A stretch of 64,000 nucleotides of DNA. Source: Oligoflexus tunisiensis. GTDB lineage: Bacteria; Bdellovibrionota_B; Oligoflexia; Oligoflexales; Oligoflexaceae. The DNA lies in NCBI RefSeq assembly GCF_001748245.1, contig NZ_BDFO01000001.1, positions 5,373,778 through 5,437,777 on the forward strand, written 5' to 3'. The stretch's first letter is position 1. Every line of letters begins with the position of its first letter. Made by a program: the position numbers and the translations under genes. Positions 9,290 through 18,124 of this stretch are shown one piece after another. The notes under the pieces are model-generated. The model was not told the origin of the DNA and did no database searches. It saw nothing but the letters and a program-made list of their open reading frames with translations.

Positions 9290-9866
9290 GGATCCAGCCA
9301 TCCAGTTCGGATTCACTGAGCAGCTGCATACCAAAACTCTGATACCATAAACGCAGGCCCGGGGCTTGCAGACGCGTAAACCCGCTCAGGAGCAGTTGAC
9401 CACCCGGCACCAAAGCCCGCACGAGAGCCGGCGCGAGTTCACGCAGCGGTTCTTCCAAAATATTGGCCGTGATCAAATCAAAATGCGTACCCCAATGATC
9501 CGGTGGCGCATTTTCGAAAGCAATAGGTAGAGACGCGCCATCCAAATCCGCATTGCGCTGCGCCGCCTCCAGCGCCAGAGGATCGATATCGGTGCCCGCG
9601 ACAAATTTCGCGCCGCGCGCCCGGGCGATACGGGCCAGGACGCCTGTGCCGGTTCCGACATCAAGAAAATTCGAGATCGCCTGGGTGCGACAGAGAAAAT
9701 CCACGGCTCCCGCACAAAGCCTTGTGGTGGGATGGGAGCCATCACCAAATGCAGAACTGGGAATTTGGGCCAGACCCAATCGAGGGGTCGCAGGCAACGG
9801 GCTGGTCTGTCCGACCGGAAACAGAAAGACAAGGGGACTCAAAGGACGGGAACTGTGGGATTCCAT
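9261..9866 (-). CDS. PrmA-like (ribosomal protein L11 methyltransferase family) class I SAM methyltransferase, short form
   Basis: This is 201 aa from ATG 9866, chosen because GGAAGG lies at proper spacing; an in-frame ATG at 9908 would place the start inside the terminator hairpin of the upstream gene. The PrmA active-site run SSAFGDGSHPTTRLC is present, then SAM motif I LDVGTGTGVLARIA and TANILEEPL, a variant of the PrmA NI(L)ANPL loop. E. coli PrmA is about 290 aa; here the N-terminal L11-recognition domain is missing or reduced to about 40 residues. The target may therefore be another protein. It converges with cobS. Confidence 0.75.
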   Translation of the reverse strand: MESHSSRPLSPLVFLFPVGQTSPLPATPRLGLAQIPSSAFGDGSHPTTRLCAGAVDFLCRTQAISNFLDVGTGTGVLARIARARGAKFVAGTDIDPLALEAAQRNADLDGASLPIAFENAPPDHWGTHFDLITANILEEPLRELAPALVRALVPGGQLLLSGFTRLQAPGLRLWYQSFGMQLLSESELDGWILMHLAKAQH

Positions 9867-9899
9867 CAGGCGGGCCTTCCTTGCACAAACGGAAACGAA

Positions 9900-9924
9900 A
9901 AAATCCACCGCGAAGGTGGATTTT
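9900..9924 (-). terminator. Rho-independent terminator of the 12636-9965 minus-strand operon
   Basis: A perfect 10-bp stem, AAAATCCACC/GGTGGATTTT, with a five-base loop. Read on the minus strand, the stem runs into six T residues. It lies 40 bases after the stop of the 9965-10804 gene. Confidence 0.8.
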
Positions 9925-9964
9925 CAGTCTATACCCGTCAGAATTTGAAGCAAGCTGAAGTCAA

Positions 9965-10804
9965 TCAATAAATCACCACATCCGGGATCGCCGCTTCAAA
10001 CATCGTCCCCTGCATCGTAAAACCATCAAAGCCGAGAAGCTGCCGTTCCCAGCTATGCACTCCACGACGGCGGGCGGATTTGGTATCGGCATAAACAATC
10101 AAGCGGCCATCCAGAGTCTGCAGGCTGTAAAGACCTTGAACCGAACCTGTCAGCACGGTCGCCTGATCGCGGAGGATCACCTGCGTGGAAGCGCCGAGCG
10201 TGATATCTCCGCGTGCAAAGAGCAGCGAACCTTCTGCACCCACATGGGCCAGCCAGAGATCGACATCCGCATAGGCATAGCCGTTGGTATCGAGATGCGG
10301 AATCATGCGGGCCTGCAATTGGGCCAGCTGCGCGGAGGCATTCAGATCCACACCCGCCGAACCGCGGACACCCGCAGCGACGGTAACTCCGATCGGACCG
10401 AGTTGCACGCGATAGGGAAATTCCATATCCAATGCAGGGAGATTGAAGCTTTTTTCATAGGATGGCGTCGTCACATTCATGGCTGGTCCCCAAACCTTCT
10501 GCCCCACGACAAAGACTCCGGCACTGAGTTCGAGCTGGTGACCTGCGTGGCTGCGTGTGCCGGCTTCCGTCCGCAGAAGCGGAATGCGACGGTCGAGCAG
10601 ATAGCCCTCCGCTTCCCCACTCGCCTTCACTTCATTCACCACGGCCTGGGGATTGTGCGCGCCGAGGCAAAGATCGGCATTCAATCCGAACTGAGCCGTG
10701 CGGCGACTGCCCTTCTGCCAGCCCCACTCATGACACCTCTCAGCGGCTGACATTTCACTGGCGAACATTAACAAGGCCCCGGCTGCCATCCAAAACTTTT
10801 GCAT
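9965..10804 (-). CDS. Exported beta-rich protein of unknown function
   Basis: 279 aa from ATG 10804, which has an AGGGAGA site. A signal peptide (MQKFWMAAGALLMFASEMSA) is followed by a mature part of alternating polar and hydrophobic stretches (YRVQLGPIGVTVAAGVRGSAGV, DVDLWLAHVGAEGSLLFARGDITLG), which suggests beta-sheet. There are no Pro-rich or catalytic motifs, and two Cys near the N-terminus. It follows the HEAT-like gene by 29 nt and is cotranscribed up to the 9900 terminator. I do not recognise the family. The pair looks like one periplasmic or outer-membrane system. Confidence 0.6.
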   Translation of the reverse strand: MQKFWMAAGALLMFASEMSAAERCHEWGWQKGSRRTAQFGLNADLCLGAHNPQAVVNEVKASGEAEGYLLDRRIPLLRTEAGTRSHAGHQLELSAGVFVVGQKVWGPAMNVTTPSYEKSFNLPALDMEFPYRVQLGPIGVTVAAGVRGSAGVDLNASAQLAQLQARMIPHLDTNGYAYADVDLWLAHVGAEGSLLFARGDITLGASTQVILRDQATVLTGSVQGLYSLQTLDGRLIVYADTKSARRRGVHSWERQLLGFDGFTMQGTMFEAAIPDVVIY

Positions 10805-10833
10805 GTCAAATCTCCCTTTGATAAGTAAGAGGA

Positions 10834-12636
10834 TCAGGTTTCCCCTGGATCCACCCAATCCTTTTCCATTTGATCCCAGGCCTCGGCGAGCTGTGGGCTC
10901 ACCACCAGCGCCTCGCGGATGTCACGAATCTTTTTCAGAAGATGAGCATCGCGATGTCGCGCTTCATAAAGATTTTCCAAAACCTTAAGACGGATGCGGT
11001 CGTCCGGTGCGCTGCGCAGAAGTTGCAAAAGCACCGGAATGGAGTCGGTTGCAACAACCCGATCGCGAAGACACTGCAGAGCCATCAGTGCCAGATCCAT
11101 ATGGGGATCCGCGGCCAGCAGCAAAAGCAGTTTTTCCGCCTCGGGCCGCTGCATGAAACGCAGAGCCTGAACGATGCGCAGACGCAGTTTTAATGAGGCT
11201 CCCGGAAGCCACGACGCCACGATCGGAAAAAATTGTTCCAGACCGGCATTGCCCACCAGATCCAAAAGATGCAGGCGCTCCATTTCCGAATGGGCCGCAG
11301 TCAGACGCGCCTGCAGCTCATCGACAAAAGCAGGGTCCTGATAACCGTGCTTCAAATGGGTGGCCATGCCGAGTTCCGCCGCGGTGCTCAGCTCCGGATC
11401 CTTGCTTTGCTGCCGCATGGTATCCAAATACTTCCAGCTCTGCAGCGTCGGTCCCGGAGCGAGGCCCACCATGGGCAGGGCGCGCTCCTGCCACGCGACG
11501 TCGTCCTTGTGCGCCAGGGCCTGAGCGACAAAGGCATCCAGCGCTTGCGCCTCGCCCGAATAAATCAACGCGCCGGATAAGGTGGCAAAGGCGCTGCTGG
11601 CCGGATCGATGTCCTCCAGATCCTCCGCCAGCTCCACTCCCAGAGATGGGTCCTGACGCAGGGCCTGTTTCAATTCCAGATATTCCTCCTGATTGGATTC
11701 CGTGGAACCACGCGCAGGGGCCTGACCCTCCCCATCCTTGAATCGACGCCAGCGTTGAACGATCCGCTCCCTTTCCCTGGTGCTGAGCATTTTAGGGGCG
11801 GCAGCCGGTGCATTGGCCTGGCCGGCGAGCAGGGATTTCACATGAGCGATGCTGGCTGGTGCGCGCCGCTGAATCCTGATTTCAATATCCGTGCGTGCAA
11901 CCAGATTTTTATTTTGCAGGGACACGCTCTGCTCATGACCCTCAAGACGCAAAAGACCAAATTCAATGGGCTGCGCCTCCTCACTGCTTGCGACCACCTG
12001 ATATTGAAGGGTTTGCGTCAATCCCGCCGCGGTGGGTTCACCGTGGACCGGTCCGGAAAATTTCTTGGACCAATGCACAATCTTTTGATCCTGATTCCAA
12101 TCCACCGTAACGGTCACATCCCCTTCCAGACGACGTTCGTGCTGCAGCCAGGGCTTCTTTTGCGGCCAGCTGGAACGCAGCCCGCCATCCAGTTGAAGAA
12201 ACAGACTGCGAGCAATGGCCAGAGCCGGATCCTCGGTGGCCCGCCCTACCGCTGCAGCGGAAGCCAGAAAATTCCGCGTGTAATGAACAGTACGACTGAG
12301 GCCACGTTCCTGGATCACATCCGCGCCCGCACAGAGCACATTTGTAAATTCAAAGACCAGGGCCGGCTCACCAGCAGCCGGCAGGGCCAGATGCAGAGCA
12401 CCCTTGGATTCGCAGGCGATCGTCAATCCTTCGCCCTGGGACGGGACACCTGGCAGAGCGGGATTCAAATAGCTATGTGAAGCATAGGAGAAATCAAAGG
12501 ACTGCACCGGAAAACCTGACGGCACAGGTTCGGGCACGGATCGATGGGACGTCGCAGGCGCGGGCCAGAGCAGGAGAACCGCTCCAGCGAAGGTTGCCAG
12601 CATAATTAGGCTAACAATTATACGACGAAGAGCCAT
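10834..12636 (-). CDS. Membrane-anchored/exported protein: beta-rich N-terminal domain plus HEAT-like helical C-terminal half
   Basis: 600 aa from ATG 12636; a TTG at 12684 would add 16 residues. An N-terminal membrane anchor or signal (RRIIVSLIMLATFAGAVLLLW) is followed by a linker, then residues about 50-270 with beta character (FDFSYASHSYL, VTVTVDWNQDQKIVHWSK, DIEIRIQRR). From about 290 to the end it is almost all helical, with repeated 35-40-residue hairpins (LHLLDLVGNAGLEQFFPIVASWL, LRIVQALRFMQRPEAEKLLLLL, PVLLQLLRSAPDDRIRLKVLENL) as in HEAT repeats. The order beta module then helical superhelix resembles the lipovitellin-type lipid transfer module, but that is inference. No enzyme motif is seen. 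Confidence 0.6.
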   Translation of the reverse strand: MALRRIIVSLIMLATFAGAVLLLWPAPATSHRSVPEPVPSGFPVQSFDFSYASHSYLNPALPGVPSQGEGLTIACESKGALHLALPAAGEPALVFEFTNVLCAGADVIQERGLSRTVHYTRNFLASAAAVGRATEDPALAIARSLFLQLDGGLRSSWPQKKPWLQHERRLEGDVTVTVDWNQDQKIVHWSKKFSGPVHGEPTAAGLTQTLQYQVVASSEEAQPIEFGLLRLEGHEQSVSLQNKNLVARTDIEIRIQRRAPASIAHVKSLLAGQANAPAAAPKMLSTRERERIVQRWRRFKDGEGQAPARGSTESNQEEYLELKQALRQDPSLGVELAEDLEDIDPASSAFATLSGALIYSGEAQALDAFVAQALAHKDDVAWQERALPMVGLAPGPTLQSWKYLDTMRQQSKDPELSTAAELGMATHLKHGYQDPAFVDELQARLTAAHSEMERLHLLDLVGNAGLEQFFPIVASWLPGASLKLRLRIVQALRFMQRPEAEKLLLLLAADPHMDLALMALQCLRDRVVATDSIPVLLQLLRSAPDDRIRLKVLENLYEARHRDAHLLKKIRDIREALVVSPQLAEAWDQMEKDWVDPGET

Positions 12637-12850
12637 GAAAGACTTGCCTACAAACAAATTGAGTGTTGTTTTTGGGATTAACAATTTTCAGCGAAGACTG
12701 CAAGCGATGACAGCTCAGCCTGTTGAAGTTTTTCCGCAGATTGTTTCCTCGGTATTCAACCACGTCAGCATGTCGCCTATAGCAACAGCGGTCAATTCCG
12801 GAATTTTGGTGTTATGATGGAAAGCACTCGAACCGAAAGAGAGGGCGGAC

Positions 12851-13834
12851 GTGATTCGGGTTTCCAACCTGGCCAAAACCTATCGCATTCATGAAAAGGA
12901 TCCCGGTCTGCTCGGCAGCATCAAAGGTCTGATTCATCGACGCTGGCTCGATCGTCATGCCTTAAGACCGATATCCTTTGAGGTGGCGCCCGGTGAAATC
13001 GTCGGCCTGCTTGGTGCCAATGGCGCCGGCAAAACCACTTTGATCAAGATGCTCGCGGGCATCATGCATCCGAGTTCGGGAACGGCCGACGTGCAGGGCT
13101 ATGTGCCCTGGGAACGCAAGGATCCATTCAAGCATCAGATCGCTTTGATACTGGGGCAGAAATCGCAGCTCTGGCCGGATTTGCCGGCGGCGGACAGCCT
13201 GCTCCTCCTGCAGGAAATCTATCGCATTCCGGCCAAGGCTTATCAGGAGCGACTCGATTATTTTTTGGAAACCCTGGATCTGCGCAAGCTGCTCAAAACG
13301 CAAATCCGGCGTCTGAGTCTCGGTGAACGCATGAAATTTGAACTGGTGGCGGCGCTTCTGCATCAGCCCAAGGTCATTTTTCTGGATGAACCGACGATCG
13401 GCCTCGATATCGGTTCCCAGCGGGCGATCCGCACTTTTCTACATGACTACCGGCGCACCTTTCAACCCGCGATGATACTGACCAGCCACTATATGGAGGA
13501 CGTCACCGCACTGTGTGAACGTCTCCTTATTCTGCGCGAAGGTGAACTCGTGTTTTCCGGCCGGCTCACCGACATCACAAACCGCTACGCCCAGACGCGA
13601 AAAATTCGTCTCGGGGTGAAGGACGATGCGACGAAAGCCGCGGTTCTCTCCGTATGCCCGCAGGCCCGGGAGGCGGACGAGTCCGGGACCTTGATGCTGT
13701 CCGTTTCCAAGGATGACGTCAGCGAAAACATTTTGAAAATTCTCAGCGTGGCGCCGCTTGCGGATCTCGCCATCGAGGAGGACGATCTCGCCAGCATCAT
13801 CGATGCGCTGCAAACATCGCGGGAGCTGACATGA
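12851..13834 (+). CDS. ABC-2 type exporter, ATP-binding protein (COG4586-like)
   Basis: The 327-aa ATPase has Walker A GANGAGKTT near residue 55, Q-loop in LILGQKSQLW, a non-canonical signature LSLGERMKFEL, Walker B VIFLDEPTIGLD and switch His in LTSHYMEDV. The RRWLDRHALRPISFEV segment and the C-terminal extension are typical of the COG4586 group that pairs with COG4587/COG3694 permeases (for example viologen/multidrug exporters). GTG start with a GAGAGGG site. First gene of a five-gene operon; overlaps the next by ATGA. Confidence 0.88.
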   Translation: MIRVSNLAKTYRIHEKDPGLLGSIKGLIHRRWLDRHALRPISFEVAPGEIVGLLGANGAGKTTLIKMLAGIMHPSSGTADVQGYVPWERKDPFKHQIALILGQKSQLWPDLPAADSLLLLQEIYRIPAKAYQERLDYFLETLDLRKLLKTQIRRLSLGERMKFELVAALLHQPKVIFLDEPTIGLDIGSQRAIRTFLHDYRRTFQPAMILTSHYMEDVTALCERLLILREGELVFSGRLTDITNRYAQTRKIRLGVKDDATKAAVLSVCPQAREADESGTLMLSVSKDDVSENILKILSVAPLADLAIEEDDLASIIDALQTSRELT

Positions 13835-14637
13835 GGTGGTTCCTTCAGGTCATGAGCGGCCAGATGCGCATGCGGCTTGCCTACCCCTGGGGTTTCTGGG
13901 TGAGTCTTTCGCTCGAACTCTTCGTGGTCGCCTCCATCAACTGGTATCTTTGGAGCGCGGTGCTGGCCTCACGCGGCGGTGCTGATTTTCCTGGTTATAC
14001 TCTGCGGACTCTGGTGCTTTATTCGCTGATCACTTCCATCCTGCGCAAGGTGCAGGTGAACTCTGACCAGTTCGGTGGGCTGGGTGATGACATCTACTCC
14101 GGTTCGTTGAACAAGTACCTCGTCTATCCCGTTTCCTATTTCGGCTTTCGCTATGCCATGCATCTCGGAGGCTCCCTGGTCAGCTTCTGTCAAAGTTTTC
14201 TGGCCCTGCTCCTCTTCTGGGTGGTCTTTGCGCTGCAGGATATCCAGCTGCCGGGCATGACCAGTCTCCTTCAGTTTCTGGTGCTGGTATTTCTCGGCGT
14301 TTCCCTGCGCTTTCTGATCAATGCCGTCCTGCAGACCCTGGCCTTCTGGTTTGACCAGGTCTGGTCGCTGCTCGTGCTTTTCAACTTTCTGATCCAGCTG
14401 CTCGGTGGCCAGCTGATTCCCATGGACCTTTATCCGGACTGGGCCCGGAATCTTTTATTTTATACGCCCTTTCCGCTACTGGCCGCCTGGCCCGCGGAGG
14501 CGCTGCTCGGCAAGATGTCCTGGACCGGGTTTTTTCAGGGCTGCGGGATGGCCTGCCTTTGGCTGGTTGTTTTCAACGGCATCGCCCGCTTCAGCTTCAA
14601 CCGCGGCGTCCGCAATTATTCCGGTATCGGAGCTTGA
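13831..14637 (+). CDS. ABC-2 permease subunit (COG4587-like)
   Basis: 268 aa with six hydrophobic segments. RLAYPWGFWVSLSLELF opens the first membrane span, and SGSLNKYLVYPVSYFGFRY is the amphipathic coupling stretch seen in this permease family. QLLGGQLIPMDLYPDWARNLLFYTPF matches the conserved extracytoplasmic loop before the last helices. It forms the membrane channel with the following gene. The exported substrate cannot be read from sequence. Confidence 0.82.
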   Translation: MRWFLQVMSGQMRMRLAYPWGFWVSLSLELFVVASINWYLWSAVLASRGGADFPGYTLRTLVLYSLITSILRKVQVNSDQFGGLGDDIYSGSLNKYLVYPVSYFGFRYAMHLGGSLVSFCQSFLALLLFWVVFALQDIQLPGMTSLLQFLVLVFLGVSLRFLINAVLQTLAFWFDQVWSLLVLFNFLIQLLGGQLIPMDLYPDWARNLLFYTPFPLLAAWPAEALLGKMSWTGFFQGCGMACLWLVVFNGIARFSFNRGVRNYSGIGA

Positions 14638-14649
14638 AAGGAGCGGTTC

Positions 14650-15441
14650 ATGATCTGGCGCTATGTTCGCATCTATCTCAACTTTCTGCGCTTTGCCGCC
14701 TCCCGGGCGCTGCAGTTTCGGGCCGAGCTCCTCTTCCGGGTGGTCATGGATATCATTTTTTACAGCGTCTTTCTCGGCTTCTATGAAATCCTGTATAGCC
14801 ACACGGAAACCATCGGCGTTTGGAATCGATCCCAGGCCATGATCTTTATCAGCGGCTTTCTGCTGGTCGACGCCCTGCAGATGACTTTTTTTGCTGATAT
14901 GTATCACGCCTTCCAGCAGCTCTACCGCCAGGGTTCATTGGACCACTATCTGACCAAACCCATCTCCTCCTGGTTCTTCGTCGGCTTCCGCTCTATCAAC
15001 TTCGGTTCCCTTATCAATGTGGGTGTGGCCTTGTCCATCCTTGCCTGGGCCTTTCATCAGTATCCCGAGCCTATTTCCTGGCAGGCCTATGGGGTGTATG
15101 GGCTCATGATACTCGCCGCGAGCTTTCTCTACTTCCTGGTGATCTTTGCCCTGCTCATGAGCGTATTCTGGACGGAAAGCACCGACGGTCCTCTCTCCAT
15201 TTATTTTGAGGGCGTGAACTTCGCGACCCGACCGCACCATATTTTTCATGGCGTGATCAAAGGCGTACTGCTGAGCGTGGTGCCCTTTTCGGTTTTTGCC
15301 TCGATCCCGGCCCAGGCGCTCTTTGATGATGTCGGCTGGGGTTCCGTTCTGCATATGATGGCTGTGGTGGCAGGATTTCTTTTGCTGAATCGTTGGCTCT
15401 GGCAGCGGGGCTTGCGCCGCTACGCCTCGGCCCAGGGTTGA
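14650..15441 (+). CDS. ABC-2 permease subunit (DUF990/COG3694-like)
   Basis: 263 aa, six predicted membrane segments, with a perfect AAAGGAG site 13 nt downstream of the previous stop. The QGSLDHYLTKPISSWFF stretch is the same coupling motif as in the preceding permease and fits the COG3694 partner. Two non-identical permeases plus one ATPase form the complete exporter. Confidence 0.82.
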   Translation: MIWRYVRIYLNFLRFAASRALQFRAELLFRVVMDIIFYSVFLGFYEILYSHTETIGVWNRSQAMIFISGFLLVDALQMTFFADMYHAFQQLYRQGSLDHYLTKPISSWFFVGFRSINFGSLINVGVALSILAWAFHQYPEPISWQAYGVYGLMILAASFLYFLVIFALLMSVFWTESTDGPLSIYFEGVNFATRPHHIFHGVIKGVLLSVVPFSVFASIPAQALFDDVGWGSVLHMMAVVAGFLLLNRWLWQRGLRRYASAQG

Positions 15442-15445
15442 GTGA

Positions 15446-16627
15446 ATGGGCATGATAAGGAGACACGCATCCGTGGTGAATAAACTGCTGACCAGACGTC
15501 GCATTCGTTACAACATCTTTCACCGTCCCCCGCCCGGCAGCAGCCCCGGAACGGTGATCGAGCCGATCGATCCGACACCGACCCGCCTGGCGCTCATGGC
15601 CTATGATCAGGAAAAGCTCGAGGCGCGGAACCTGGATGAAGTGCCGGGTCTTGCGGACCTGGTGAAGAAGCATAAGGTCTCCTGGATCAGCGTCATCGGG
15701 CTCGGCAATATTCCGCTTTTACAAAAACTCTGCCAGGAGCTCGGCATTCACCGCCTGACGGTTGAGGACATCATCAACCAGTATCAGCGCCCCAAGGTGG
15801 AATACTTCGACACCTACAGTTTTATTACGGTGCATATTCCGCGTCTGGATGCCCGCAATGAAAGCGAACATGTGAGCATCATCATCGGCCAGGGTTTTGT
15901 GGTCAGCTTTCAAAACTCACCGATCGATTATATGGAATCCATCCGCAATCGCATTCAGAAGAAGGTGGGGCAGATTCGTCACAAGGGCTGCGATTATCTT
16001 TGCTATGCGATCATCGATGCCGTGATCGATCTGTACTTCCCCATCGCCGAGTTCTTCGCCCACAAGCTGGAACTGGCCGAGGAGGAGATCGTGCACGCGC
16101 TCAAGCCGGCGGCCATTCTGGAAATCTATGACATCGGCTCCCGCCTGAATTATTTTCATCGCATCCTTTGGAGTCATAAGGAGCTTTTAACCCAGCTCAT
16201 CCGCGATCCGGAATCCCCGATCACCGAGGAAGTCACGGTTTATATGCGGGACTGTTTTGATCATACGATCCAGATCCTCGACTTTCTGGAAAACCAGAAG
16301 GACAGCTCCAAGACCCTGATCAGTTTGCATCTCTCCCTGCAGACGCATCACTCCAACGAGGTCATGAAATTTCTGACCATCATCACCGCGACCTTCATTC
16401 CCATGACCTTTATCACCGGGCTCTACGGCATGAACTTCAATCGTGAATCCCGCTGGAACATGCCGGAACTCGATTGGTTCTACGGCTATCCTTTCGCCCT
16501 GGGCCTCATGGCCCTCTCCGCCGGATCCCTTCTGCTATACTTTTATCGACGCCGTTGGTTTGCCTTGTCGGTGGCCACCCGTCGTGATTTGGAAAACGGA
16601 CAGCGAGGTCCTGATGAAAAAGCTTAA
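15446..16627 (+). CDS. corA: CorA-family divalent cation transporter
   Basis: The protein is up to 393 aa. It has a long cytoplasmic N-terminal domain (VEDIINQYQRPKVEYFDTYSF), a helical stalk, and two C-terminal membrane helices with the pore signature YGMNF near residue 330. CorA moves Mg2+ and often Co2+ or Ni2+ by channel-like flux. Starts compete: ATG 15446 with AGGG, or GTG 15473/15476 with AAGGAG ten or more bases upstream. It sits between the exporter and a CobC-like phosphatase; a cobalt-supply role is possible but inferred. Its 3' end overlaps the next gene by 14 nt. Confidence 0.9.
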   Translation: MGMIRRHASVVNKLLTRRRIRYNIFHRPPPGSSPGTVIEPIDPTPTRLALMAYDQEKLEARNLDEVPGLADLVKKHKVSWISVIGLGNIPLLQKLCQELGIHRLTVEDIINQYQRPKVEYFDTYSFITVHIPRLDARNESEHVSIIIGQGFVVSFQNSPIDYMESIRNRIQKKVGQIRHKGCDYLCYAIIDAVIDLYFPIAEFFAHKLELAEEEIVHALKPAAILEIYDIGSRLNYFHRILWSHKELLTQLIRDPESPITEEVTVYMRDCFDHTIQILDFLENQKDSSKTLISLHLSLQTHHSNEVMKFLTIITATFIPMTFITGLYGMNFNRESRWNMPELDWFYGYPFALGLMALSAGSLLLYFYRRRWFALSVATRRDLENGQRGPDEKA

Positions 16628-17159
16628 GAAACGCCTGGTGGCTCTGCGCCACACTCCAGTGGCTGTAAGGCCTGGTCTTTGTTATGGGCAAATCGATGTG
16701 CCTTTGGCCGCGAGTTACCTGGACGATCTGCGTGGGGTTCAGGAAACCCTGCCGGGTGTTCCCTACGACCGTATTATCAGCAGTCCCCTGCAACGCTGCT
16801 TTCAGCTGGCCACCGATTTGAAACTCGGGGACGTGCACAAGGATGCGCGACTTTTGGAATTGTCGTTCGGTCACTGGGAAGGGCAATTCTGGGCCGATAT
16901 CCCTCGTGTGATCAGTGAATACTGGACCGAGGATGTCGTGCATCGCGCTCCACCGGCGGGGGAATCCTTTCTGCAGATCATCGAGCGGGTCCAGACCTTT
17001 CTTGCCGATCCGGAACTGTGGGCGGCCGGTGATCACCTTCTTCTGGTCACGCACGCTGGTGTTATCCGGGCCCTCCAGCACCTCCTCACCGGCGCTGACT
17101 ATGCGAGCTGTCTCAGTTTGCCTATCCGTTTTGGTGAACATCGGGTGTGGGAACTTTAG
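16614..17159 (+). CDS. Histidine phosphatase, probable alpha-ribazole phosphatase (CobC-like)
   Basis: 181 aa from ATG 16614, inside the end of corA, with AGCGAGG upstream. The phosphohistidine motif appears as ALRHTPV rather than RHG, followed by GLCYGQIDVPLA, ISSPLQRC, ELSFGHWEG and VTHAGVIRAL. RHTxV plus CYGxxDVPL is the pattern of the CobC-type alpha-ribazole phosphatases. It would remove the phosphate left by CobT/CobS chemistry, which the 2481-9289 operon lacks. Other small-molecule phosphatase roles are not excluded. Confidence 0.75.
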   Translation: MKKLKKRLVALRHTPVAVRPGLCYGQIDVPLAASYLDDLRGVQETLPGVPYDRIISSPLQRCFQLATDLKLGDVHKDARLLELSFGHWEGQFWADIPRVISEYWTEDVVHRAPPAGESFLQIIERVQTFLADPELWAAGDHLLLVTHAGVIRALQHLLTGADYASCLSLPIRFGEHRVWEL

Positions 17160-17941
17160 ATGGTTTTGTTGCTGGGACGGAAGAGCTTGGTGAGTCCACT
17201 CTGGATCAAGGCGTCCAGGCGATCGGTACGTCCCACCTGCCTGAGACCCAGCATGATGCAAAGGACGTGAACCAGGATCTCGCGCTTGTCGCGGGATTTC
17301 AGCTCGCGTTTCGGCATGCAGGAGACGCTGATCCCACGCGACGTGAAGATCGCCACATCCTGCCTGAGGCCGTTGAGATAGAAAACATGGGCCTCGACAA
17401 CTTCGCTTTGTCCGTCGAGGTGCAGATGCACTTCAATGGCTCCATTGAGCCCGCCATAGGAATGCCAGGCCGGATTCTGATAGATATCGCCGACTCGACC
17501 CTTCGGCAGGGACTTCAAGAGGATACCGGCGTCCATAAAGTAGAGAAAGCGCGTGAGGAACTGCTCATCCAGGCTTTGTATGCGTTCAAAGCTCAAACCC
17601 GCCATGCCTTTGTCCAGCGCCACAACCCTTACGGGCAATTTATAGGACGAACCCATGATGGCAATGCCGGCATGCACCAGCTGACCACTCTTGTAAAGCG
17701 GCGCCAGGAACTCCAGATTTTCCCCGCGCACGCGCAGACCACCGTAGCTGATATTCAAGATGCGGAATGTTCGATCCCCGATCGTGACAAAGGCCAGTTC
17801 ATAGGAGGACACATCATGGCGATGATACTTGCGGCGATAATTCGGGCTGGCTTTGGCATAGATATCACCGAGCTTGGGCCGGAATAGGTTCCGTGCCACC
17901 GCATGGCGAAGTTTTTGTAAAATATTTCGTCGAAACGCCAT
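17156..17941 (-). CDS. PilZ-domain protein
   Basis: 261 aa. Residues about 34-115 hold the c-di-GMP-binding PilZ signature: RRKYHRHDV (the RxxxR-type arginine motif) and, about 30 residues on, LNISYGGLRV ([D/N]xSxxG). The C-terminal half (about 120-261) is not recognised and ends basic. Likely a cytoplasmic c-di-GMP receptor. Its stop overlaps the convergent cobC-like stop by 4 nt, and it lies next to other signalling genes. Confidence 0.78.
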   Translation of the reverse strand: MAFRRNILQKLRHAVARNLFRPKLGDIYAKASPNYRRKYHRHDVSSYELAFVTIGDRTFRILNISYGGLRVRGENLEFLAPLYKSGQLVHAGIAIMGSSYKLPVRVVALDKGMAGLSFERIQSLDEQFLTRFLYFMDAGILLKSLPKGRVGDIYQNPAWHSYGGLNGAIEVHLHLDGQSEVVEAHVFYLNGLRQDVAIFTSRGISVSCMPKRELKSRDKREILVHVLCIMLGLRQVGRTDRLDALIQSGLTKLFRPSNKTI

Positions 17942-17964
17942 CCCTGCCTGCCCAAACGAGACCG

Positions 17965-18076
17965 CGATTCAGGAAACTCCCTGTCCGTGAATCGAAAAAG
18001 GCCAGTTCAGAAGACTCTCTCTCCATGAACCGGGAGATGCCGATTCAAAAGGCTGCCCTCATGAATCGAAAATTCC
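17965..18076. repeat. Three degenerate 38-bp tandem repeats
   Basis: Units begin at 17965, 18003 and 18041. Each starts CGATTCA or CAGTTCA and has TGAATCG or TGAACCG about 16 bases on, so each unit can also form a CGATTCA/TGAATCG hairpin. They fill most of the 183-bp gap between the PilZ and HPt genes, upstream of the PilZ gene. No convincing coding frame crosses them. Confidence 0.6.
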
Positions 18077-18124
18077 CCGTTTGTTCTTCGGCAGATCCGG
18101 TCCAGGACTTGGGGGCGCTGGGAA

